Positions 7,071 to 13,866 of a stretch of 50,515 bases of DNA are shown one piece after another. The DNA lies in contig JAATFB010000039.1 of assembly GCA_015655415.1 (NCBI GenBank), forward strand, positions 1 to 50,515, read 5' to 3'. Position 1 is the first letter of the stretch; each line of letters starts with the position of its first letter. The notes under the pieces were generated by a model. That model saw only the letters and a list, made by a program, of their open reading frames with translations. It had not been told where the DNA came from and did not search any database. Made by a program: the position numbers and the translations under genes. This stretch comes from Actinomycetales bacterium. Lineage in GTDB: Bacteria; Actinomycetota; Actinomycetes; Actinomycetales; Microbacteriaceae.

Positions 7071-8732
7071 CTACGCCGGGAGCACGTGTGCCGAGCGCGC
7101 GTGGCGGAACCGAATGCGCTGGCCCGGTCGCACCTGCGCGAAGAGATCGAGGTCGGCGTCCGCCACGACCGCTATCACCGGGTATCCGCCCGTCACGGGA
7201 CCGTCGGCGAGCAGCACGGTCGGCAGACCCGATGGCGGCACCTGGATGGCGCCCGGCACCATGGGCTCGCTCGCGAGCTCCGCGGGCAGCCCCGGATCGC
7301 CCGAGCGCGCCATCACGGTGCCCTCCGGCGACCGCAGCCGCAGGCCGACGCGGTTCGAGTCCGGCGTCACCTCCCACTCGGTCTCGTAGAAGGCCTGCAG
7401 CGAGGCGCGTGCGAACCACTCCTGCCTCGGTCCCGGCACGACGCGCACGTCCACCGCGTCATCCGGTGGCGACCAGACCGTGAGCACATCCACCGGCGGG
7501 ATCTCGCCCGCCGTCTCGTCGCCGAGCACGATGCCGTCGCCGTCGGCCAGCGGGGCGGGGCCGATGCTCGCGCCGATGTCGGTGGAGCACGACCCGAGCT
7601 CTCGGGGGGCGTCGACGCCGCCGCGCAACGCCACCGTGTAGCGCAGGCCGTGCTCTGCTGACGCCATTCGCAGCACGTCGCCGGGCATGGCGTGCACCGC
7701 GGAGTCCGGTTCGATGGGACGCTCCCCCAACCGCAGCGCGCCCCGAGCGCCGGTCACGGCGAACCAGGCCCCCCGCTCGAATCGCAGCTCGGCGCCGACC
7801 AGGGCCTCGACGCCGGCCGCCGTCTCGTGGTTGCCGACCAGACGGTTGGCCAGCCGCAGGGCGGCGCGGTCGAGCGCACCGGAGCGGCCCGCCCCCACCG
7901 ACGCGAAGCCGGGGCGCCCGAGGTCCTCGACGAGCAGCTGCGGGCCGGCGCGCACGACCGTGACGGCAGGGACCGTGACTGCAGGAACCGTGGCGGCAAG
8001 CTCGTCCCCGTGCTCGGCAGGGATGTCGACGGCGGCGTCGTCAGGGAGCGCCGCGACCTCGCGGAACCGCACAACGGCGCCGGGCACGAGCAGCGCCGGA
8101 CGAGCTGCCCGCGGGCGCCACAACGGCGCATCCGTGCGGCCGATCAGCTGCCACCCGCCTGGCCCCTCGCGCGGGTAGACGCCGCTGAAACCGCCCGCCA
8201 GGCCCACTGCCCCTGCGGGCACCCGAGTGCGTGGACTGGGCCGTCGCGGCACCTGAAACCAGTCGTCGTCCGTGACGAGATAGCCGAACCCCGGGGCGAA
8301 GCCGCAGAAGGCGACCCGCCACACCGCCCGTGTGTGCCTGCGGATCAGCTCGTCGACCGCGACCCCCGTCGACCGCTCGAGCGCCGGGAGGTCCTCGCCG
8401 TCGTAGACGACGTCGATGACCACCTCCGGCACGCTCCCGTCTGCGGGGCCGGGCGCCGACCCGGCCTCCCCCCTCGGCTCGGCGGCCGAGGGCTGGCGGG
8501 TCGAGGGCTCGCGCACCAAGGCGCCGGCGAGCGCACGCTCCACCCAGGTGCGCGCGCGGTCGAGGTCGATCCGTCTCGGCTCCGTCAGCACGGCGAGGGT
8601 GCGCGCGGCGAGCACGACGTCCTCCACACCGCGCGGTCGCGCCGCCAGCGCGGCGTGGAGCGCGATCACGGACCGCAGGTCCGGCAGGTCGACGATCAGG
8701 GCCCGATCACCGAGCGGTCGCACGCGGCTCAC
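7071..8732 (-). CDS. pxpBC: fused 5-oxoprolinase subunits B and C (KipI-KipA type)
   Basis: This 553-residue protein joins the two partner subunits of PxpA. Residues about 1-240 match PxpB/KipI: RPLGDRALIVDLPD, VWRVAFCGFAPGFGYL, VPAGAVGLAGGFSGVYPRE and GWQLIGRTDAPLW. Residues about 265-550 match PxpC/KipA, the biotin-dependent carboxyltransferase-like part: LLVEDLGRPGFASVGAGRSG, LRYTVALRGGVDAP, and VPPSGLPTVLLADGPVTGGY near the end. With PxpA it would hydrolyse 5-oxoproline (pyroglutamate) to glutamate using ATP. GTG 8732 is chosen because GGAGG lies 8 bases upstream. It begins 58 bases after pxpA ends. Separate genes are usual in many bacteria, but fused forms are known. Confidence 0.93.
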   Translation of the reverse strand: MSRVRPLGDRALIVDLPDLRSVIALHAALAARPRGVEDVVLAARTLAVLTEPRRIDLDRARTWVERALAGALVREPSTRQPSAAEPRGEAGSAPGPADGSVPEVVIDVVYDGEDLPALERSTGVAVDELIRRHTRAVWRVAFCGFAPGFGYLVTDDDWFQVPRRPSPRTRVPAGAVGLAGGFSGVYPREGPGGWQLIGRTDAPLWRPRAARPALLVPGAVVRFREVAALPDDAAVDIPAEHGDELAATVPAVTVPAVTVVRAGPQLLVEDLGRPGFASVGAGRSGALDRAALRLANRLVGNHETAAGVEALVGAELRFERGAWFAVTGARGALRLGERPIEPDSAVHAMPGDVLRMASAEHGLRYTVALRGGVDAPRELGSCSTDIGASIGPAPLADGDGIVLGDETAGEIPPVDVLTVWSPPDDAVDVRVVPGPRQEWFARASLQAFYETEWEVTPDSNRVGLRLRSPEGTVMARSGDPGLPAELASEPMVPGAIQVPPSGLPTVLLADGPVTGGYPVIAVVADADLDLFAQVRPGQRIRFRHARSAHVLPA

Positions 8733-8790
8733 CGCGCCGCCTCCGCCCGGGGCCGCACCGCGGCGCACCCCGCCCCCGCCGCGCGGCACC

Positions 8791-9549
8791 TCACGCGAAC
8801 GCCTCGATCCGGATGCCCGCCGCGGCCAGCGCGTCACGCACCGACAGCGCCATGGCGACGGCGCCCGGGCTGTCGCCGTGGACGCACAGCGAGACCGGGT
8901 CGAGCCGCACGGTCGCCCCGTCGACCGCCTCCACCGTCCCCTCCGACGCCATGCGCACCGCGCGTCCGGCCACGTCGTCCCGCACGCCCAGCACGGCATC
9001 CCCTCTCCCACGCGGCACGAGCGAGCCGTCGGCGAGGTAGGCGCGGTCGATGAACGCCTCGTGGACGAAGCGGACCCCGCGGCTGCGGCAGGCGCGCTCG
9101 ATGGCGCTGTCCGCCAGCCCGAGGATCGGGAGCTCCGCCGGGAAGGACGCCACGGCATCCGCCACCGCCGCCGCCTGCGTCTCGTCGACCGCGATGCGGT
9201 TGTACAGGGCCCCGTGCGGCTTCACGTACCGCACCATCGTCCCGACGGATGCCGCAACGCCCGCGAGCGCGCTCAGCTGGTACAGCACGTCGGCGCGCAG
9301 CTCGTCCGGGGCGACATCGATGAAGCGCCGTCCGAAGCCGGCGAGATCGCGGTAGGCGACATGTGCGCCGATCGCCACGCCGCGCCGGGCCGCCGCTCCG
9401 CAGGTGGCGAGCATGGTCATCGGGTCGCCGCCGTGGAACCCGCAGGCGATGTTCGCGCTGGACACCACGTCGAGCATCGCGGCGTCCTCGCCCATCCGCC
9501 AGACGCCGAACGACTCGCCGAGGTCGCAGTTGAGGTCGATCGCCCGCAT
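8791..9549 (-). CDS. pxpA: 5-oxoprolinase subunit A (LamB/YcsF family)
   Basis: This 252-residue protein has the signature start AIDLNCDLGESFGVW, followed by SSANIACGFHGGDP, GAHVAYRDLAGFGRR, YVKPHGALYN and VSLCVHGDSPGAV. With PxpB and PxpC it forms the ATP-dependent 5-oxoprolinase that returns pyroglutamate to glutamate. Two starts are possible. ATG 9549 has CAGAAT 7 bases upstream (leaderless geometry) and gives the usual MRAIDLNCDLGE start. ATG 9558 would add MRG. It is the first gene of a two-gene unit with pxpBC and diverges from the SprT-like gene at 9752. Confidence 0.95.
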   Translation of the reverse strand: MRAIDLNCDLGESFGVWRMGEDAAMLDVVSSANIACGFHGGDPMTMLATCGAAARRGVAIGAHVAYRDLAGFGRRFIDVAPDELRADVLYQLSALAGVAASVGTMVRYVKPHGALYNRIAVDETQAAAVADAVASFPAELPILGLADSAIERACRSRGVRFVHEAFIDRAYLADGSLVPRGRGDAVLGVRDDVAGRAVRMASEGTVEAVDGATVRLDPVSLCVHGDSPGAVAMALSVRDALAAAGIRIEAFA

Positions 9550-9739
9550 CCCCCTCATTCTGCCGCCTCGACGGGCGGGGCGCCGGAAACGGGGAGAGCG
9601 GAGATCGGCGACGCGCCGGTGCTCGGCGCGACGTCGTCACCGGCCGTACGACGCCGAGACGGTGTCGGTCGGCACACCAATCTCGATCCCGGGCCGCCTT
9701 CATGAGCGGTGCGTCGCCGCACGGGCCCGGCGGCCTGGA

Positions 9740-9745
9740 TAGCCT
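9740..9745 (+). promoter_or_regulatory. leaderless -10 box (TAGCCT)
   Basis: TAGCCT, then 6 bases, then GTG 9752. This is the same arrangement as at 6021-6033. Confidence 0.6.
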
Positions 9746-9751
9746 CGAGGG

Positions 9752-10210
9752 GTGGCTGAGTTGGCTCGGGTTCGCCGGTGGGCCGAGGCGCTGATCGCGA
9801 TGCACCTCGACGCGGATGCCTGGACCTTCGGCTTCGACAACGCGAAGACCCGAGGCGGCCAGTGCAACCACTCCGCGAAGCGCATCACGGTGTCGCGCCA
9901 CCTGGCCGCACGGTTCGACGACGACGAGATCCACCAGGTGCTGCTGCACGAGGTGGCGCATGCGATCGCCGGACCCTCGGCCGGACACGGCCCGAGATGG
10001 CGGGCGGTCGCGCGCGAGCTGGGCTATGTGGGCAAGCGCACGCTGGACAGGCCGGTCGCCGAGGATCTGGCGCCATGGGTCGGCCGGTGTCCGCGCGGCC
10101 ACCTGCACTATCGGTATCGCAGGCCCACCCGGACGCTGTCGTGCGCGAGGTGCTCCGTCCGCTTCTCCCGCGAGTTCCTCATCGTCTGGGAGCGACGTGC
10201 GGTGAGCTGA
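9752..10210 (+). CDS. SprT-like zinc metalloprotease domain protein
   Basis: This 152-residue protein has the zinc metalloprotease motif HEVAHA (HExxH) in a typical SprT-like setting: TRGGQCNHSAKRITVSRHLA before it and GPSAGHGPRWRAVARELG after it, which supplies the third zinc ligand region. A C-terminal zinc ribbon follows (CPRGH ... CARC). SprT/Spartan relatives cleave proteins attached to DNA in eukaryotes, while the bacterial role is less clear. TAGCCT (9740-9745) ends exactly 6 bases before GTG 9752, so the mRNA is probably leaderless. Its neighbours do not suggest a pathway. Confidence 0.9.
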   Translation: MAELARVRRWAEALIAMHLDADAWTFGFDNAKTRGGQCNHSAKRITVSRHLAARFDDDEIHQVLLHEVAHAIAGPSAGHGPRWRAVARELGYVGKRTLDRPVAEDLAPWVGRCPRGHLHYRYRRPTRTLSCARCSVRFSREFLIVWERRAVS

Positions 10211-10298
10211 GCGGGCCGGCACGACGCGCCGGGAGGGACGCCGACTGACCGCGGCCCATCAGATGGCCCGCGCCGGCGAAGCGTGGCAGAGTCGACGA

Positions 10299-11171
10299 GT
10301 GACCCGCGTCGGTGCCGTCTTCAGCCCCTATCCGAACCCTCCGGAGGCCCTGCCGCAGGCGGCCGTGCGCGCCGAGCGGGCGGGCCTCGACGAGCTGTGG
10401 CTGTGGGAGGACTGCTTTCGCTCATCCGCGTTCGCGGCGGCGTCCGCCGCCCTGGCGGTCACATCGACGCTGCGGGTCGGCATCGGCATCGCTCCCATGC
10501 CGCTGCGCAATGTCGCGGCAACGGCGATGGAGATCGCCACTCTGGCGCGGATGTTCCCCGGCAGACCGCTGCCAGGGCTGGGTCACGGCGTGCAGTCCTG
10601 GATGGCGCAGGCGGGCGCACGGGTCGCCTCCCCGTTGACGTTGATGCGCGAGTACATCCCCGCCGTGCGCGCCCTGCTGGCGGGAGAGGAGGTCACCGTC
10701 ACCGGCCGCCACGTCACGCTCGACGCGGTGCGACTGGACTGGCCGCCAGCGCGGGTGCCGCGCGTGTACGCCGCGGCGGAGGGTCCGAAGACCCTGCGGC
10801 TCAGCGGTGAGGTCGCCGACGGCACCGTGCTCGACAGCGGCCACACGATCGAGGAGGTCGCGCACGCGGCGGCCGAGGCGCGCGCGGGACGGGAGGACGC
10901 CGGCCGTGACGGCGGGCACGAGGTCGTCGCGTACGTGAAGACCGGCTTCGCCCCTGACGCGGTCGCGCGCTTCGCGGCGGAGTGGAGCGGCGCGGCTCCG
11001 CACGACGTCGCCCGCCGTGTGCTCGGAGGCACTGTGGGCGAGGTGACGGACGGGGTGCGACGCCTCGCCGCTGTCGGGGTCGACCGGGTCGTGCTGGTCC
11101 CGCCGACGTCCGAGCACGACCTGACGGTCTTCCTGGATCATGCCGGGGAGGTGGCCCGTCGCGTCGAGTGA
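10299..11171 (+). CDS. LLM-class (luciferase-like) flavin/F420 oxidoreductase
   Basis: This 290-residue protein has a TIM-barrel luciferase-like fold: VGAVFSPYPNPPEALPQAAV at the start, GLDELWLWEDCFRSSA, LRVGIGIAPMPLRNVAATAM, PGRPLPGLGHGVQSWMAQAG and VYAAAEGPKTLRLSGEVADG. These fit the bacterial LLM family that uses F420 or FMN. The substrate is unknown. The family often reads PGRFxxGLGHG, and here the Phe is replaced by Pro. GTG 10299 gives the normal N-terminus; CAGAGT (10287-10292) lies 6 bases upstream and could be a weak leaderless -10. An in-frame ATG at 10263 is possible but atypical. Confidence 0.88.
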   Translation: MTRVGAVFSPYPNPPEALPQAAVRAERAGLDELWLWEDCFRSSAFAAASAALAVTSTLRVGIGIAPMPLRNVAATAMEIATLARMFPGRPLPGLGHGVQSWMAQAGARVASPLTLMREYIPAVRALLAGEEVTVTGRHVTLDAVRLDWPPARVPRVYAAAEGPKTLRLSGEVADGTVLDSGHTIEEVAHAAAEARAGREDAGRDGGHEVVAYVKTGFAPDAVARFAAEWSGAAPHDVARRVLGGTVGEVTDGVRRLAAVGVDRVVLVPPTSEHDLTVFLDHAGEVARRVE

Positions 11172-11320
11172 CGGCCGCCGTTCATCCTTCCTCGGCCTTC
11201 CTCGATGCGAGACCGCGTCTTCGGCGCGAGACGGCCGACGTCACGGGTCTTCTCGTCACGCGGACCCGGTGTCGCGAGCGCCGACGGGTCGCGGGATCGT
11301 GTGCACGGGGCGGGACGCGA
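11172..11320. other. convergent intergenic gap
   Basis: This gap of 149 bases lies between the end of the LLM gene and the end of the DUF427 gene. It contains GC-rich inverted segments but no clear T-tailed terminator. Confidence 0.4.
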
Positions 11321-11623
11321 TCACTCGACGACCTGGACCTCTTTCCAGAACGCCACGTAGTCGCTGAAGTCCTTGCCCACACGGTCGAACGCGCTCGGGT
11401 AAGGCGTGGGGTAGCTCCACGCCCTATCCTGCAGGCGCTGCCCGCCGGCGTTCACCGTGAAGTACTGGCACTGGCCCTTCCACGGGCAGGTGTAGGGGGT
11501 GGGGCTCTTCTCCAGCAGCTCGGATCTCACGCTCGAGGGCGGGAAGTACCAGTTGCCCTCGATCCTGATGAGGTCCTCCACCGGCGCCTCGGCGATCACG
11601 GTGTCGTTCACGACGGCTTTCAT
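11321..11623 (-). CDS. DUF427 domain protein
   Basis: This 100-residue protein begins MKAVVNDTVIAEAPVEDLIR, continues with IEGNWYFPPSSVR, TCPWKGQCQYFTVN and SAFDRVGKDFSDYVAFWKEV, and is a complete single DUF427 domain. The family is widespread in actinobacteria and has no established biochemical role. The Cys-Pro-Trp-Lys-Gly motif and the aromatic positions are intact. ATG 11623 has AGGAAAGGA at a suitable distance upstream. It diverges from the membrane protein gene at 11736, with about 110 bases shared as a promoter region. Confidence 0.93.
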   Translation of the reverse strand: MKAVVNDTVIAEAPVEDLIRIEGNWYFPPSSVRSELLEKSPTPYTCPWKGQCQYFTVNAGGQRLQDRAWSYPTPYPSAFDRVGKDFSDYVAFWKEVQVVE

Positions 11624-11699
11624 GGCAGCGTCCTTTCCTGCACAGGATGAAACAGGCAGCCGGGCGGCGCCATTCCCGTGCCGGCCGGCAGCACCCGTA

Positions 11700-11705
11700 T
11701 AGCCT
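11700..11705 (+). promoter_or_regulatory. -10 box for the membrane-anchored protein gene
   Basis: TAGCCT, extended as TATAGCCT, lies 30 bases before ATG 11736. A GGAGAG ribosome site sits between them. This is therefore a normal led transcript, in contrast to the leaderless genes nearby. Confidence 0.5.
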
Positions 11706-11735
11706 GTGTCGGGCACACGAAACCTGGAGAGTCCC

Positions 11736-12959
11736 ATGAACGAGCCCGGCTCGCAGAACGACGCCGATGCCACCGGCCGGCAGCACCCGGCGCCGCAGTA
11801 CCCCGGGCCGCAGCAGCTCCCGGCGCCGCAGTACCCCGGGCCGCAGGGGTATCCGGCGCCGCAGTACGGCGCCGCGCCACTCTATGGCGGGCCACAGCCG
11901 GGTGGTGCGCCCGCCGGCGCCCCGCGCCCCCGGCGCACCGGGCTCCTGGTCGTACTGATCGGCTCGGGCGCCCTCCTGCTCGTGCTCGTCGTGGGCGGCG
12001 TGCTGTGGTTCGTCCTCCAGGCCAACGCGCACACCCCGCAGGCATCCGTGCGCCCGTTCATGGATGCGCTCGTGAAGGGCGACGTGTCTCTGGCGGTGTC
12101 GCGCGGCGGCATCCACACCACGAGCCCGCTGGTGACGCAGAAGGCGTACGACTCCGTGAAGGGGCACGTGAGCTCCTACTCGGTGCGCGGCGTGTCCACC
12201 GGTTCGCGCACCGCGACGGTCGAGGTCGGGTTCCGGCAGGGCGGTGAGCCTCACTCCCAGACCCTGGAGCTCACCAGGACGGGAACCGACATGCTCTTCT
12301 TCCCGCACTGGACGCTCCGGCCGATCCGGCTGCCCAGCGTGCGGCTCGACCTCAGGGCCCCGCACGACGCCGTCGTCACCGTCGGAGGCGTCACGGTGGA
12401 CGCCGGTGACGCGCTGACCCCCCTCGAGGCGCTGCCCGGCGACTATCCGGTGTCGCTGAGGGGAACCGCCCAGTTCTCCGCCGCTCAGGAGACCGCGCGG
12501 ATCACCGGGATCTCCTCGTCGGGCCAGCCCGCGCCCGCGACCGTCGAGCTCACCGCCGCGCTCACGGACGCCGGAAAGAAGGCCGCGACGGATGCCGTGA
12601 ACGCGTGGGTCGCCTCGTGCATCGCGCAGCAGAGCTACCAGCCGACCGGATGCAGCTTCGGGCTGATCAACAGCTATCCCGACCTCCAGCTCTCCAACCA
12701 GAGGTGGAACCTCCTCGCCCCGCCCGAGTTCACGATCGGCGACTGGGACGGCACCGGGTGGCGGGTGCAGACGACGCGGCCAGGCTCCGCCAGCTACTCG
12801 GCCGACGCCGCGTCGAGCGACGGGCGGCGGGGCACGTTCTACTCGCCGTCACCGGTGAACGTCGCGGTGTCCGGGGAGATCACCGGCTTCGCGAAGGACG
12901 GCACGGCGACGTTCACCTCGATCGACTGGTCCGGCAAGGCGAGTCTGCCCTCAGCCTGA
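11736..12959 (+). CDS. single-pass membrane protein with Pro-rich cytoplasmic N-terminus, unknown
   Basis: This 407-residue protein has three parts. The first 65 residues are rich in Pro, Gln, Gly and Tyr, with repeated PAPQYPGPQ units. One membrane helix follows at about residues 69-92 (TGLLVVLIGSGALLLVLVVG). The remaining 310 residues would lie outside the cell. The extracellular part has a first region resembling small DUF4878/NTF2-like domains (QASVRPFMDALVKGDVSLAV) and a second region with a Cys pair (SCIAQQSYQPTGCSFG). That layout is common in actinobacterial surface or lipid-sensing proteins, but no family can be named. ATG 11736 is preceded by GGAGAG. Its 3' end overlaps the convergent ComB-like gene by 121 bases. 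Confidence 0.8.
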   Translation: MNEPGSQNDADATGRQHPAPQYPGPQQLPAPQYPGPQGYPAPQYGAAPLYGGPQPGGAPAGAPRPRRTGLLVVLIGSGALLLVLVVGGVLWFVLQANAHTPQASVRPFMDALVKGDVSLAVSRGGIHTTSPLVTQKAYDSVKGHVSSYSVRGVSTGSRTATVEVGFRQGGEPHSQTLELTRTGTDMLFFPHWTLRPIRLPSVRLDLRAPHDAVVTVGGVTVDAGDALTPLEALPGDYPVSLRGTAQFSAAQETARITGISSSGQPAPATVELTAALTDAGKKAATDAVNAWVASCIAQQSYQPTGCSFGLINSYPDLQLSNQRWNLLAPPEFTIGDWDGTGWRVQTTRPGSASYSADAASSDGRRGTFYSPSPVNVAVSGEITGFAKDGTATFTSIDWSGKASLPSA

Positions 12960-13804
12960 TCCGCGCGCTCCGTCCGCTTCGAGCCATCCGAGACGTCCGA
13001 GGCATCCACGCCGTCCGAGCCATCAACGAAGACCCCGTCGACGAGCACCGGGACCGTGTCCGAGACGTCGGTGAGGCAGGCCACGTCGACGTCCGCGCGC
13101 TGGCCGTCCGCAAGCAGCGAGCCGCCGCTCACCGACGCGGTGAACAGGTGACGGATGCCTCGCTCGAGCCCTGTGTACGCGGCGCACGCGGCGGCGGCCT
13201 CGGGCGAGCACGCGTCGATCCCCACCGAGCCGAGCGCGTCGATCACCGCACCGGCGGCGAGCAGGTCCTCGACGGCGAACCGCGGGCTTCCGTCGGTGCG
13301 GACCTCGCCCGCCGCGACGACGGCGACCATCGCCCGCCGTCCCATCCGCCGCTGACGATCGAGGACCCACCGCGCCACGGCGGTGCGGTTGCGCAGCGCC
13401 GCAGCGATAACCGGAACACCGTATTCGCCCGCGAGAGCCGACAGGCGCGAGCCGTTCAGCGACGGCACCACCGCGCGCCGGGCGCCGAAGGCCGCGACGT
13501 TGCGCTCGGTGATGCTCGAGGGCGACAGCGAGACGCCGGGGTCACCGCGGCGGCCGGCCAGGCGGGCGTCGCCGAAGCGGCCTTCCGCCGCCGCGTCCTC
13601 CGCCTCGGGACGCGAGCCCTCGTACGGCTGGACCTGGAGGCCGTGCGTCACCGCCATCTCGACGGTGGTGGTGAACGAGATCACGTCGACCACGACGATC
13701 GCGCCGGCGCCGGGCGCGATCCCGCGCAGGCCCTCGCGTCCCCAGTCGAATCGCACCTCGTAGGGCTGCTGCGTGGGGGTCCCGGGGGCCAGGGGCGTCT
13801 TCAC
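12839..13804 (-). CDS. 2-phosphosulfolactate phosphatase family (ComB-like) protein
   Basis: This 321-residue protein resembles ComB: GAIVVVDVISFTTTVEMAVT near the start, LSPSSITERNVAAFGARRAV, VPSLNGSRLSALAGEYGVPV, VAVVAAGEVRTDGSPRFAVE and AACAAYTGLERGIRHLFTAS. ComB makes sulfolactate in coenzyme M synthesis in archaea. Bacterial homologues occur without that pathway and their role is unclear. The family normally ends near VACLTDVSDTVPVLVDGVF. Here the frame continues about 63 residues, first through repetitive Ser/Asp/Gly codons and then antisense through the last 121 bases of the membrane-protein gene. The natural stop was probably lost. GTG 13804 has TACGAT 6 bases upstream, a leaderless arrangement. 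Confidence 0.85.
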   Translation of the reverse strand: MKTPLAPGTPTQQPYEVRFDWGREGLRGIAPGAGAIVVVDVISFTTTVEMAVTHGLQVQPYEGSRPEAEDAAAEGRFGDARLAGRRGDPGVSLSPSSITERNVAAFGARRAVVPSLNGSRLSALAGEYGVPVIAAALRNRTAVARWVLDRQRRMGRRAMVAVVAAGEVRTDGSPRFAVEDLLAAGAVIDALGSVGIDACSPEAAAACAAYTGLERGIRHLFTASVSGGSLLADGQRADVDVACLTDVSDTVPVLVDGVFVDGSDGVDASDVSDGSKRTERADQAEGRLALPDQSIEVNVAVPSFAKPVISPDTATFTGDGE

Positions 13805-13810
13805 CCCGTC

Positions 13811-13816
13811 ATCGTA
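13811..13816 (-). promoter_or_regulatory. leaderless -10 box (TACGAT, minus)
   Basis: On the minus strand TACGAT is followed by 6 bases and GTG 13804. Confidence 0.6.
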
Positions 13817-13866
13817 TCGACGGCCTCGAGCCGGCAGCGCGACCGACGGCCGACCGACGCCCTGCC

